This document shows, in pieces, positions 10,101-18,381 of a DNA stretch of 64,000 bases. The stretch lies in the NCBI GenBank assembly GCA_963668535.1, contig OY764867.1, forward strand, positions 620,001-684,000. The letters are read 5' to 3'. The first letter of the stretch is position 1, and each line of letters opens with the position of its first letter. A program made the position numbers and the translations under genes. The notes beneath the pieces were generated by a model. The model was not told the DNA's origin. It saw only the letters and a list, made by a program, of their open reading frames with translations, and made no database searches. This DNA is from F22 sp963668535 (GTDB taxonomy: Bacteria > Bacteroidota > Bacteroidia > Bacteroidales > Bacteroidaceae).

Positions 10101-10746
10101 TGCATACGATATCGGTTTCGGTGGTCTAGATCATGTTATTGCTTCTGGTCGTAACGTAAACATCTTAGTACTTGATACTGAGGTCTATTCCAATACAGGT
10201 GGTCAATCATCTAAAGCAACTCCAGTTGGTGCAATCGCTAAGTTTGCAGCTTCAGGAAAGCGCATTCGTAAGAAAGACCTTGGTCTAATTGCATCTACAT
10301 ATGGTTATGTATACGTGGCTCAAGTAGCTATGGGGGCTGATCAAGCACAAACATTGAAGGCTATCCGTGAGGCAGAAGCATACGACGGACCATCTGTAGT
10401 AATCGCTTATGCTCCATGTATTAACCATGGTATCCGTAAAGGTATGGGTAAAGCTCAAGCAGAAGAAAAATCAGCAGTTGAAGTTGGATACTGGCACCTA
10501 TGGCGTTACAACCCAACACTTGAAGCAGAAGGTAAGAATCCATTCACATTGGATAGCAAAGAACCAAATTGGGATGGCTTTGTTGATTTCTTGAAAGGTG
10601 AAGTACGTTATGCATCAATGATGAAGCAATATCCTACAGAAGCAGAAGAATTATTCGCTGCTGCTCAAGAAAATGCTCAATGGCGTTACAACAATTACAA
10701 GCGTCTTGCTCGCCAACAATGGGGAGTTGAAGAAGAAGAAGCATAA
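7189..10746 (+). CDS. nifJ: Pyruvate:ferredoxin (flavodoxin) oxidoreductase
   Basis: A 1185-residue single-chain PFOR, full length for the family. It converts pyruvate and CoA to acetyl-CoA and CO2 with reduction of ferredoxin or flavodoxin, the main pyruvate outlet of anaerobic Bacteroidales. The N-terminal domain begins CDGNQAAAHISYMFSEVAAIYPITPSS. Two 4Fe-4S motifs follow: CIQCNKCAYVCP and CLGCSNCVDVCPG. The C-terminal thiamine diphosphate domain has CSGCGETPYVKL and GGDGAAYDIGFGG with LDTEVYSNTGGQ. The ATG at 7189 is chosen because the family starts there; the frame is open upstream without homology. Codon use is strongly biased, consistent with high expression. A hairpin terminator follows. 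Confidence 0.97.
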   Translation: MTKQKKFITCDGNQAAAHISYMFSEVAAIYPITPSSTMAEYVDEWAAQGRKNIFGETVLVEEMQSEGGAAGAVHGSLQAGALTSTYTASQGLLLMIPNMYKIAGELLPCVFHVSARTLASHALSIFGDHQDVMAARQTGFAMLAEGSVQEVMDLAGVAHLATLKSRIPFISFFDGFRTSHEIQKIEMLENDDLAPLIDQEALAEFRQRALTPEAPVSRGMAENPDHFFQAREAVNPFYDKVPEIVEEYMEKISAITGRKYGLFDYYGADDADRVIIAMGSVTEAIRQSIDYLNNKGEKVGLVAVHLYRPFSAKHFLAAVPKTAKRIAVLDRTKEPGATGEPLYLDVKDCFYGQENAPIIVGGRYGLSSKDTTPSHMMSVYENLALPEPKNHFTVGIVDDVTFTSLPMKEEISVGQAGLFEAKFYGLGADGTVGANKNSIKIIGDNTDKYCQAYFSYDSKKSGGFTCSHLRFGDHPIRSTYYVNTPNFVACHVQAYLRMYDVTRGLQKGGSFLLNTIWKGEELAANLPNKVKRYFAKNDIKVYYINATNIAQEIGLGNRTNTILQSAFFRITGVIPEDQAVEQMKKFIVKSYGKKGEDIVNMNYAAVDRGGEYATLDIDPAWANLPDEEAVANEDPAFINEVVRPINAQDGDLLKVSAFAGREDGTWDNGTAAYEKRGVAAFVPEWDPENCIQCNKCAYVCPHAAIRPFVLDEEEQKEAPYDTLKAVGKQFAGMTFRIQVDVLDCLGCSNCVDVCPGKKGNKAIQMKPIETQYDQVPNWTYSVDKVTSKQHLVDTTQNVKNSQFAKPLFEFSGACSGCGETPYVKLVSQLFGDRQIVANATGCSSIYSGSVPSTPYTTNEKGQGPAWANSLFEDFCEYGLGMELANAKMRDRIERLMKSAMEAPQATDEAKELFTAWIDNRKDADKTKELAPRLREVFAAGKEAGCPVATELESLSQYLVKRSHWIIGGDGAAYDIGFGGLDHVIASGRNVNILVLDTEVYSNTGGQSSKATPVGAIAKFAASGKRIRKKDLGLIASTYGYVYVAQVAMGADQAQTLKAIREAEAYDGPSVVIAYAPCINHGIRKGMGKAQAEEKSAVEVGYWHLWRYNPTLEAEGKNPFTLDSKEPNWDGFVDFLKGEVRYASMMKQYPTEAEELFAAAQENAQWRYNNYKRLARQQWGVEEEEA

Positions 10747-10770
10747 TCGCTTAGCTAAGTAATAGATAAT

Positions 10771-10814
10771 AACTCGGCTCACTTTATATTCTATATGAAG
10801 TGGGCCGAGTTTTG
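10771..10814 (+). terminator. Rho-independent terminator of nifJ
   Basis: Arm AACTCGGCTCACTT (10771-10784) pairs with 10798-10811 over 14 positions with one G-U-type wobble; a short T run follows. It begins 24 bases after the nifJ stop. Confidence 0.8.
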
Positions 10815-10838
10815 TATGTGCCACTATTATCTAATCCA

Positions 10839-10850
10839 GCAAACGTTTGC
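10839..10850. promoter_or_regulatory. 12-bp palindrome GCAAACGTTTGC, LacI-family operator-like
   Basis: A perfect palindrome in the nifJ-GH77 gap, 104 bases before the GH77 start. The AAACGTTT core with flanking GC resembles operators of LacI/PurR-family repressors, many of which control sugar genes. The same core occurs three times in the 66-bp palindrome at 40729-40794. The operator role is inferred. Confidence 0.5.
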
Positions 10851-10953
10851 GTGCACATAGCACACAATCCCACACGACTGCGCTTACTACCTGAGATAAA
10901 AGTTGTATTATTGCACGTATAAAACAATTCGAACCTTTTTAAAGCCTTAAAGT

Positions 10954-13650
10954 ATGATTGCATCTTTCGAGATAGAATACCGCACTCATTGGGGAGAACA
11001 AGTCTGTGTACTGGGCTCTCTCGTAGAACTAGGAGGACATCCAGGTGGTAAGCCTATCCCTATGGAAACGCTTGATGGTATCCACTGGCATCTTAGCTTG
11101 CCAGTTAGTATGCCTACAAACGAAAAGTCTTTTACGTATCACTATTGCATATGTCGTGGTGAAGAAATCGTACGTAAAGAATGGACTGGACATGAACGAC
11201 GTATATTGCTGCAAGATGATGTGCAAAAAACGTATCGTTTTATCAATAGCTGGAAAGAACTCCCAGTGCAACACCCATTTTATAGCTCAGCTTTTACAAA
11301 ATCGCTTTTGGCATTTCCCAAACGACCTGTACAAGCTAAACAACTAGCCAAAAGTGTACAACTACACGTCATGGCACCCAATATTGGTCCAGACAAACAA
11401 TTGTGTATATCAGGCAATCAAAAAGCACTTGGTAATTGGGAAGTCACAAAAGCTCCGACTCTTACATATCTTGAAGCTCCAGAATGGATGATTGATATTG
11501 ACGCCAAGCAACTCACTTATCCATTAGAATATAAATTTTTTCTAAAAGATAAAGCAACTGGTCACTTAACCGCATGGGAAGCTCATGAAAATCATTATCT
11601 TCATGATCCTCAATTGGAAGATAGTGAAACAATAGTCTATACTTTAGATGATTTATATTTTGAGCAACCTCAATGGAAAGGTGCTGGTACAGCTGTCCCA
11701 GTATTCTCTTTACGTAGTGAACAAAGCTTTGGCGTGGGTGACTTTGGTGATTTGAAGCGAATGGTTGATTGGATAGTACAAACTAAGCAACACATACTAC
11801 AAATCTTACCGATCAATGATACGACAATGACCCACACATGGGTTGATTCTTATCCATATAACAGCATCTCTATTTATGCACTGCATCCCATGTATATTGA
11901 TATCTCTCAATTGCCTAAGTTAAGAGATGCAAGTCAACATACACATTTTGAAGAGATCCGTCAAACACTAAACAAAAATACATCAGTAGATTATGAAGCG
12001 GTCAATCAAAACAAATGGACATACTTCCGCTTAATATTTGACCAAGAAGGGAAACGTACTTTTAATTCAAAACGCTTCCAAGAATGGTATACTGAAAACG
12101 AAGAATGGCTAAAACCTTACGCAGCTTTCAGTTATTTACGCGATTGTTATAAAACGCCCAATTTTAATGACTGGCCAAAATACAATGTATTCAAACAAGC
12201 AGAAATTGATGCATTAACTGACGCTAAAAGTGACAATTTTCAAGATATTGCAATATACTACTATATACAATTCCACCTGCATATCCAATTGGTTGACGTG
12301 GCTAAATACGCACGAGCTAACGGAGTAGTACTTAAAGGGGATATTCCAATTGGTATCAGTCGCAACAGCGTGGAAGCTTGGAAAGAGCCCCACTATTTCA
12401 ACCTCAATGGACAAGCTGGTGCCCCACCAGACGATTTCAGTGTTAAAGGACAAAATTGGGGATTTCCGACTTACAACTGGAAAGTTATGGCAGAAGATAA
12501 TTACGCGTGGTGGCGTAAGCGTTTTCAAAAAATGGCAACCTACTTTGATGCATATCGTATTGATCACATATTGGGTTTTTTCCGCATATGGCAAATCCCT
12601 ATGCATTGTGTAGAAGGCTTATTAGGACAATTTGTACCAGCTATTGCCATGACTCCTGAAGAAATTGAAGGATATGGCTTACACTTTGATTATAATTTCA
12701 TGACTAAACCGTATATTCACGAGTATTTCTTACATGAAGTATTTGGTGAATATACAGATTGGGTTAAAGAAGAGTTTATTCAACCAACGAATAGCTACGA
12801 AATATATGAGATGCGTGAAGAATATAAAACACAACGTGCTGTGGAAGCATACTTCTATGACCGAACAGATGAAAAATCTATTCGAGTACGTGATGGTTTA
12901 TATTCATTGATCTCAGACGTTTTATTTGTTGCGGATATTGATGATCCACATCGTTTCCACCCACGTATTGGGGTACAAAACGAATTTGTATTCCGTGCAT
13001 TAAATGGTCACGAACAAGCCGCATTCAATCGTTTGTACAATAATTACTATTATCATCGTCATAATGATTTCTGGTACAAACAAGCCATGAAGAAACTTCC
13101 TACTCTTACTGAGTCTACCAAAATGCTCGTATGTGGAGAAGATCTTGGTATGATACCAGCATGTGTACCTGCTGTTATGGAAGAATTACGTATTTTGTCT
13201 CTAGAAATTCAGCGCATGCCTAAAGATCCCAAACAAGAGTTTGGCTATCTTCTAGGCTATCCTCAACGTTCGGTCTGTACTATATCTACACATGATATGG
13301 CTCCTGTACGCATGTGGTGGAAAGAAGACAAAGAAGTGACTCAACGTTACTATAACTTTGAATTAGGACATTGGGGAGATGCCCCAGAAGAGGCATCTGC
13401 AGAAATTTGCACACAAATTGTGCGTAATCATCTGTATAGCAATTCGATGTTATGCGTACTGGCTTTACAAGACTGGATGGCTATTGATCGTCACTTCCGC
13501 TTACAAGATGAAGATGCTGAGCGTATCAATATTCCAGCCAATCCTCGTCATTACTGGAGATATCGTATGCATCTAACGATAGAGCAACTTTTGGAAGCTA
13601 GTAGCTTGAATAGCCAAATAGTTGAATTGATCGAACAAACAGGTCGATAG
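10954..13650 (+). CDS. malQ: GH77 4-alpha-glucanotransferase with N-terminal CBM20 starch-binding modules
   Basis: An 898-residue protein. Residues 1 to about 245 hold two starch-binding CBM20-like modules: the first begins IASFEIEYRTHWGEQVCVLG, and the second has GPDKQLCISGNQKALGNWE near 145-165. The GH77 domain follows from about residue 250. Catalytic residues are visible: nucleophile Asp537 in YRIDHILGF, acid/base Glu729 in CGEDLGMIP, and the transition-state Asp781 in STHDM. The enzyme transfers alpha-1,4-glucan segments in maltodextrin or glycogen turnover, probably in the cytoplasm since no signal peptide is seen. It is a single gene between two hairpin terminators, and a LacI-like operator lies upstream. 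Confidence 0.95.
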   Translation: MIASFEIEYRTHWGEQVCVLGSLVELGGHPGGKPIPMETLDGIHWHLSLPVSMPTNEKSFTYHYCICRGEEIVRKEWTGHERRILLQDDVQKTYRFINSWKELPVQHPFYSSAFTKSLLAFPKRPVQAKQLAKSVQLHVMAPNIGPDKQLCISGNQKALGNWEVTKAPTLTYLEAPEWMIDIDAKQLTYPLEYKFFLKDKATGHLTAWEAHENHYLHDPQLEDSETIVYTLDDLYFEQPQWKGAGTAVPVFSLRSEQSFGVGDFGDLKRMVDWIVQTKQHILQILPINDTTMTHTWVDSYPYNSISIYALHPMYIDISQLPKLRDASQHTHFEEIRQTLNKNTSVDYEAVNQNKWTYFRLIFDQEGKRTFNSKRFQEWYTENEEWLKPYAAFSYLRDCYKTPNFNDWPKYNVFKQAEIDALTDAKSDNFQDIAIYYYIQFHLHIQLVDVAKYARANGVVLKGDIPIGISRNSVEAWKEPHYFNLNGQAGAPPDDFSVKGQNWGFPTYNWKVMAEDNYAWWRKRFQKMATYFDAYRIDHILGFFRIWQIPMHCVEGLLGQFVPAIAMTPEEIEGYGLHFDYNFMTKPYIHEYFLHEVFGEYTDWVKEEFIQPTNSYEIYEMREEYKTQRAVEAYFYDRTDEKSIRVRDGLYSLISDVLFVADIDDPHRFHPRIGVQNEFVFRALNGHEQAAFNRLYNNYYYHRHNDFWYKQAMKKLPTLTESTKMLVCGEDLGMIPACVPAVMEELRILSLEIQRMPKDPKQEFGYLLGYPQRSVCTISTHDMAPVRMWWKEDKEVTQRYYNFELGHWGDAPEEASAEICTQIVRNHLYSNSMLCVLALQDWMAIDRHFRLQDEDAERINIPANPRHYWRYRMHLTIEQLLEASSLNSQIVELIEQTGR

Positions 13651-13699
13651 TAAAAAGAGAAGTAAACTTCATAAAAAAGATAGATTTAAGTAAATGTAG

Positions 13700-13738
13700 A
13701 AAAGGGGTGTATAGGTAGTGACTTATGCGCCCCTTTTT
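13700..13738 (+). terminator. Rho-independent terminator of the GH77 gene
   Basis: AAAAGGGGTGT (13700-13710) pairs with GCGCCCCTTTT around 13728-13738, with two wobble pairs, and the 3' arm continues into the T run. It starts 50 bases after the stop. Confidence 0.75.
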
Positions 13739-13751
13739 GTATGCTCATTTT

Positions 13752-13781
13752 TTTGAAATAGCTGGTTTATTAGTATATTTG
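13752..13781 (+). promoter_or_regulatory. Bacteroidetes promoter for the acyltransferase-folB pair
   Basis: TTTG at 13752-13755, an 18-bp spacer and TATATTTG at 13774-13781. The predicted transcription start is near 13786, about 41 bases before the ATG. Confidence 0.6.
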
Positions 13782-13826
13782 CATGAAGAGAGTAAAGAGA
13801 GAAACAATATATAGGCTATTTTCAGT

Positions 13827-15089
13827 ATGACAAAAATCACGACAAAGAGGATACCATTTATAGATCTGACCAAAGGGGTATGCATCCTCTTGGTTATCCT
13901 TTTTCATGTAGGAGGCCCTATAAATCAATTAGATCCTCATCATATGATTGCCAGCTTTCGTATGCCGCTTTACTTTTTCATATCAGGTGTTTTTTTCAAG
14001 CCTTATCATGGAACGACTGAATTTATTATTCGAAAGATTAACCGATTAATTATTCCATTTTTGTTCTTCTTTCTAATCCCATTCTGTTGCGCATATATAT
14101 TGGGAAGCATTAAACCTGATTTTTTTCAGATAGCTCCTAGTATGCGCGAATTATTCATCCCATTTTCTAGCCATGGCCTCATCAGATACAATCCACCAAT
14201 CTGGTTTTTACTAGCTTTGTTCGTATGTAACGGCTTATTCTATATCATACATGAATGCCTTAGAAAACGTAATGAGAAATTATTCATACTTACAATCATT
14301 GGAATCGGGTGTATTGGGTATATATTAGCAAAATACAGAATCGAACTTCCCTTATATATTGACGTAGCTATGGCCGCACTTCCATTCTATTTTGGAGGTT
14401 TTTGGGTAAGAAGATATAATTTCTTTTTACAGAAACACAGGTATGACAAATACATTCCTAGTATTGTTGTTTGCTTAATCGCTATTTTATATTTGTCGTC
14501 AGGCTATATAGGACTACGCTGCAATGTCATACATAACAATATCATAGGATTTTATCTTGCTGGATTCAGTGGTATTTTATCTATTCTTCTTGTCTGTAAG
14601 TTAATCAATTATCTCCCAATAGTCTCTCAAATGGGTAAAACGAGCATTGTATCGCTGGGCATTCACTCAATTATTATTACGTTCTTGGAACGTAGTCTAT
14701 CTCATTCTTTTGACAACCCATGGTGGCTAATCGCTGTGATTTATACGCTAACCATTATTGCTTGTTATGCACTAACCCCAATAATTACTACATTATTTCC
14801 ACGAGTCGTTGCACAAAAAGATTTTATCAAAATACAGCTAGGGCCTGATAAACTACATCCTCTCGTCTACAAAGATAAAACACTCATGACACCAGAAGAA
14901 GAATACATATACTTTAGAAATCAAAAAAGATTAGAAAGACAAATGCTTATTCGTCGTTTGAAAGAAAATACGCTATCTTACAAACAAAAAAGGACTTCCA
15001 TATATCCTCTAGATGGAATTGAATGGACGGGAGCACAAACGAAAGAATCTATAGAGGAACAATTAAAAGAGATACAAGATCCTAAATAA
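13827..15089 (+). CDS. Acyltransferase-3 family membrane protein with C-terminal soluble tail
   Basis: A 420-residue integral membrane O-acyltransferase-like protein (OafA/WecH/NolL type). The N-terminus shows the family hallmark: RIPFIDLTKGVCILLVILFH, then FRMPLYFFISGVFFK, with the conserved His of the first helix. About ten hydrophobic helices run to around residue 325 (TLTIIACYALTPIITTLFP). The last 85 or so residues are charged and non-membrane (TPEEEYIYFRNQKRLERQM), an extension not usual in the core domain. Members transfer acyl groups, mostly acetyl or succinyl, to cell-surface glycans or other carbohydrates; the acceptor here is unknown. folB follows after 22 bases. Confidence 0.85.
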   Translation: MTKITTKRIPFIDLTKGVCILLVILFHVGGPINQLDPHHMIASFRMPLYFFISGVFFKPYHGTTEFIIRKINRLIIPFLFFFLIPFCCAYILGSIKPDFFQIAPSMRELFIPFSSHGLIRYNPPIWFLLALFVCNGLFYIIHECLRKRNEKLFILTIIGIGCIGYILAKYRIELPLYIDVAMAALPFYFGGFWVRRYNFFLQKHRYDKYIPSIVVCLIAILYLSSGYIGLRCNVIHNNIIGFYLAGFSGILSILLVCKLINYLPIVSQMGKTSIVSLGIHSIIITFLERSLSHSFDNPWWLIAVIYTLTIIACYALTPIITTLFPRVVAQKDFIKIQLGPDKLHPLVYKDKTLMTPEEEYIYFRNQKRLERQMLIRRLKENTLSYKQKRTSIYPLDGIEWTGAQTKESIEEQLKEIQDPK

Positions 15090-15111
15090 ATAACATACTA
15101 AGATCCAAATT

Positions 15112-15483
15112 ATGTACGTATTAGACACGCAAATAACTCTTGAAAAAGTACGCTGCTTTGCCTATCACGGAGTAAATCCACAAGAGAAAAAGATTGGGAA
15201 TCACTTCCATGTAACCCTTACAGTTAAAGGTGATTTTAAAGCAGCTATGGATAAAGACGATTTGACACTGACTGTCAGTTATGCTGATTTGCTAGAAACC
15301 ATTCAAGAACAAATGGCTATTCCTAGTGAACTTCTTGAACATGTATCTGGCCGTATACATAGAGCTATCTACGAACGTTTTCCTCTTATTGAACAAATAG
15401 AATTGGCTATCACTAAGTGTAATCCACCTATGGGAGGCGACTTAGATGGAGCTACGGTAACTACGCGAAGTGAAAGAGATTAA
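15112..15483 (+). CDS. folB: Dihydroneopterin aldolase
   Basis: A 123-residue protein of normal length. It makes 6-hydroxymethyl-dihydropterin and glycolaldehyde from dihydroneopterin in folate synthesis, in the cytoplasm. Family features are ITLEKVRCFAYHGVNPQEK near the start, with the active-site region YHGV, then VSYADLLETI, and CNPPMGGDLDGATV near the end. It is probably co-transcribed with the acyltransferase gene 22 bases upstream; no functional relation between the two is apparent. Confidence 0.93.
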   Translation: MYVLDTQITLEKVRCFAYHGVNPQEKKIGNHFHVTLTVKGDFKAAMDKDDLTLTVSYADLLETIQEQMAIPSELLEHVSGRIHRAIYERFPLIEQIELAITKCNPPMGGDLDGATVTTRSERD

Positions 15484-15603
15484 TTTTTTTGGGGAACATT
15501 ATGACACAAAAATAAGCACTAATTTCAGATGTAATAAGGTCACTTTGTTGGCTATATTTATTAATTGACAGCATAGTCTATGCACAGCTGAGCATATTAT
15601 CTA

Positions 15604-15654
15604 AAACAAAAAAATAAGAGAATGCGTCAAAAAGCTGTTGACACATTCTCCTAT
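15604..15654 (-). terminator. Terminator of prmA
   Basis: Arms 15614-15630 and 15638-15654 form a 17-pair stem on the minus strand, all Watson-Crick except two G-U pairs; a T-rich run follows. The two non-Watson-Crick positions become A-C mismatches on the plus strand, so the orientation favours prmA, whose stop is 35 bases away. Confidence 0.8.
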
Positions 15655-15689
15655 TGTATATACAGAGTCGACTGTATAGCCTAGTCGTT

Positions 15690-16556
15690 CTACTTTTTCA
15701 CAAACAATAATGCCGCCCAATTATCATTGGTGCGTTGCACAAGCTTCTTCAAACCTAAATCTTCGGCGCATGCTTGAATAGCAGCTACGTCTTCCGTGTA
15801 GAATCCACTCATAATGAGACAAGCCTGATCAGCCATCTCAGCAACATAGTACTTCATATCATTCAATAATATATTGCGATTAATATTCGCTACGACTACA
15901 TTATATGGACCAGTACCAGCCAAACTAGTTGCATCTCCCAACTGTACCTTAAGATTATCCACATGGTTCAATACTACATTTTCTTCAGAATTGATGATAC
16001 AATGCTCATCAATATCAACACCAAAGACAGATAGAGCTCCACGTTTGCTAGCCATGATACCTAGAATAGAAGTACCACATCCCATATCAAGCACACGTCC
16101 ACCTTGTAGGTTGTTTCTCAAGACTATAGCCTCGTCATCCAAAAGATATTGTAAAACCAGAGAGGTTGTCGAATGATGCCCAGTGCCAAATGACATTTGA
16201 GGATTAATCACAATAGCATATTCAGCTTCAGGAACATCCTTGTGAAATGTGCTATGCACTACACAGCGATTACCGACCACTATTGGTTGGAAGTAATTCT
16301 TCTCCCACTCCTCATTCCAATTCTTATCCTCTACTGCATCATGCGTATACGTCAGTTTAACTTCAGGTAAAGCAAAATCATCCACCAATGCCTCAATCGC
16401 TTCCATATCCAACAAGGTATCTTGAACATATGCTTTAAGCACATCGTCCTCTTGAATAAAACTCTCGAAGCCAATTTCCCCAAGATCTGCCGCCAGCAAA
16501 TCATAGGCAATATCATTCAAAGGCATAGCCTGCCAAATAAATTCTATATATTTCAT
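15690..16556 (-). CDS. prmA: Ribosomal protein L11 methyltransferase
   Basis: A 288-residue SAM-dependent methyltransferase that methylates ribosomal protein L11. The SAM-binding core is GGRVLDMGCGTSILGIMASKRG. The PrmA-specific NPQMSFGTGHHSTT precedes it, and VVANINRNILL carries the catalytic Asn-Ile-like motif. The N-terminal region (MKYIEFIWQAMPLND) is the L11-binding domain. The start is fixed by family homology. A -7 promoter motif lies only 4 bases upstream of the ATG, so the mRNA may be leaderless. The gene ends at a strong hairpin terminator. Confidence 0.94.
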   Translation of the reverse strand: MKYIEFIWQAMPLNDIAYDLLAADLGEIGFESFIQEDDVLKAYVQDTLLDMEAIEALVDDFALPEVKLTYTHDAVEDKNWNEEWEKNYFQPIVVGNRCVVHSTFHKDVPEAEYAIVINPQMSFGTGHHSTTSLVLQYLLDDEAIVLRNNLQGGRVLDMGCGTSILGIMASKRGALSVFGVDIDEHCIINSEENVVLNHVDNLKVQLGDATSLAGTGPYNVVVANINRNILLNDMKYYVAEMADQACLIMSGFYTEDVAAIQACAEDLGLKKLVQRTNDNWAALLFVKK

Positions 16557-16560
16557 GCAG

Positions 16561-16592
16561 CAAACTTAGTGTTTTCTCCCTAGATACACAAG
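16561..16592 (-). promoter_or_regulatory. Promoter of prmA, abutting the start codon
   Basis: The minus strand reads CTTG (16592-16589), a 20-bp spacer, then TAAGTTTG (16568-16561). Only 4 bases separate it from the prmA ATG, so transcription would start at or next to the A of the start codon. Confidence 0.5.
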
Positions 16593-16674
16593 GATTTCGC
16601 ACTTGGATATCACAAATAGGGAATTCCCCCCATACGTTTGGGGGATTTCCTCCCCTTTTGTTATACAGACTTGC

Positions 16675-16682
16675 TATCTTTG
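16675..16682 (+). promoter_or_regulatory. -7 promoter element for the Arg/Ser/Tyr-rich protein gene
   Basis: TATCTTTG is an exact TAnnTTTG match and gives a leader of about 30 bases. No properly spaced TTTG is present. A short GC-rich dyad (TCCCCC/GGGGGA, 16625-16645) lies just upstream. Confidence 0.45.
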
Positions 16683-16716
16683 TAATATCAAAAGTAATCA
16701 CTAAAAGATTTGTATT

Positions 16717-18369
16717 ATGAAACGATTAGTTCTATTAACCCTTAGCTTGATGCTCGTCCCTGTGAGCATGATGGGACAGAGCTATGACGATGATATGTAC
16801 TTCACCCCTACAGAAGGGAAAAGTAAGGTAGTTGTTGTCAAAGAGAAATACCGCACTCCAACACAGGACAAAACGGTCACTACTATTACAACGGATAATA
16901 ACAATGATAATTATCTCTATAATTACCAAGACACGTTGACAGACCCACAAAATAATGGTTATTGGGTAAACGGATTCGATGGTGATCAAGATGATTATGA
17001 ATATGCTATGAGACAAATCCAATTTGGTCAAGTTTCCTTCCGTATCAGTCTAAGCAGTCCTTATTACTGGGATATGGTACATGGTGCTAGCTCCTATGAG
17101 TGGAATGTCTATGTAGATAACCACTATGCATATTGCTTCCCAACCACAACGAATAGTTTGTATTGGGATTGGAGAATCGGACGTGGCATGTTTGCTCCAA
17201 GCGTACGCTTTAATGGCAATTGGTCGGTAGGTACTAGTTTCTATCTGGGCAGTGGCTGGTCATTTGGATTGAATTGGACAAACCCATTCTATTATAGTGG
17301 ATACAATTATTATAATTCATTCTACGATCCATGGGACTCTTGGTATTATGGTTATCCAAGTTATTACAGACATCATTATTATGGACCATATAGACACCAT
17401 CATTATCCATATTATAGATACGGGTATCACCATGGTTATCATTGGGGATATATGCCTAGAGTACGTACAAGTAGAGGATATGTATCTGGATTCTCACGCT
17501 ATGGTTCTGTACGTACCCCAAATAACAGACGATATTATGGCTCCAACAGCCGTGCAACCAGTTCTAGATCTAGAAGTTATTATAGTACTCGTTCTAGACG
17601 TAATTCAAGCACACGTTCACGTAGCGAAGGATATCGTGTAACTAATTCTCGACGTACATCTGGTCACTATACAGGTTCAAGGAATACAAACCGAACTACA
17701 AGAGGTACATACACTTCTCGAAGAACTAGCACTCGCACTGGTGGTGTACGTTCTAACAATAGAAGTCGAACTTATAAGTACACATATCCTACTAGGAATA
17801 GATCAAACACTCGTTCAAGTGGTGTAAAATCGACATCACGTACTAGAAGGAACTACAAGTACTCCTATCCTACAAGAAGCAATTCTAGTAATAATAAGTC
17901 ATACCGATCTAGAAGCAATAATACTTCAAGACGTGGATCGTATACAAACTCTTATTCTAGAAATAGAAGATCGAGTTATTCTAACTCACGCAATCGCAAT
18001 TCTTATAGGAATCGTAGCTATACTCGCTCATCTACTAATACTCGTAGTCGAAGCAACATGTATACAAGACCTTCTCGTAGTACATACAACAGTAGTCGCA
18101 GTACACGTACTCGTAGTTATTCGACTCCAAGTCGCAATACCAATAAACAATACACACCAAGACGAACAAGAAGTTCATCAAGCTCATCACGTAGCTATAA
18201 TAGAAGCTCTAGAAGTAAAAGCAAAAGCTACAATAGCTCATCATCAAGAAGTACACGCAGCTACAGCAGCGGTTCGTCAAGAAGTTCAGGTAGCTATAGT
18301 GGTGGTTCGTCAAGAAGCTCGTCAAGATCTTCACGTAGTGGTGGCTCATCAAGGCATTCGAGACGATAA
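16717..18369 (+). CDS. Secreted low-complexity Arg/Ser/Tyr-rich protein of unknown function
   Basis: A 550-residue protein without a recognised domain. It starts with a signal peptide (MKRLVLLTLSLMLVPVSMMGQS). Residues about 80-200 are ordered-looking, with many aromatic residues (SSPYYWDM, YLGSGWSFGLNW). About 200-245 is Tyr/His-rich (HHYYGPYRHHHYPYYRY). From about 250 to the end it is almost only Arg, Ser, Thr, Tyr, Asn and Gly, in repeats such as RSYN, SSRS and RSSGSYSGG. The tail must be very basic and disordered, so it could bind nucleic acid, glycans or the cell surface, but nothing proves it. Replication slippage is expected in this tract. Not recognised beyond this description. Confidence 0.75.
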   Translation: MKRLVLLTLSLMLVPVSMMGQSYDDDMYFTPTEGKSKVVVVKEKYRTPTQDKTVTTITTDNNNDNYLYNYQDTLTDPQNNGYWVNGFDGDQDDYEYAMRQIQFGQVSFRISLSSPYYWDMVHGASSYEWNVYVDNHYAYCFPTTTNSLYWDWRIGRGMFAPSVRFNGNWSVGTSFYLGSGWSFGLNWTNPFYYSGYNYYNSFYDPWDSWYYGYPSYYRHHYYGPYRHHHYPYYRYGYHHGYHWGYMPRVRTSRGYVSGFSRYGSVRTPNNRRYYGSNSRATSSRSRSYYSTRSRRNSSTRSRSEGYRVTNSRRTSGHYTGSRNTNRTTRGTYTSRRTSTRTGGVRSNNRSRTYKYTYPTRNRSNTRSSGVKSTSRTRRNYKYSYPTRSNSSNNKSYRSRSNNTSRRGSYTNSYSRNRRSSYSNSRNRNSYRNRSYTRSSTNTRSRSNMYTRPSRSTYNSSRSTRTRSYSTPSRNTNKQYTPRRTRSSSSSSRSYNRSSRSKSKSYNSSSSRSTRSYSSGSSRSSGSYSGGSSRSSSRSSRSGGSSRHSRR

Positions 18370-18381
18370 CTCATAAACTCT

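Noticed and set aside
17540..18369. Short repeats that could be taken for a repeat array or CRISPR
   Set aside because: Repeats are codon-level low complexity within one reading frame; no constant repeat with unique spacers.
17933..18376. Long open frame (+2 shadow) inside the Arg/Ser/Tyr-rich gene, hydrophobic Val/Ile/His-rich
   Set aside because: It is a by-product of the skewed codons of the real gene; no start context, signal or homology.
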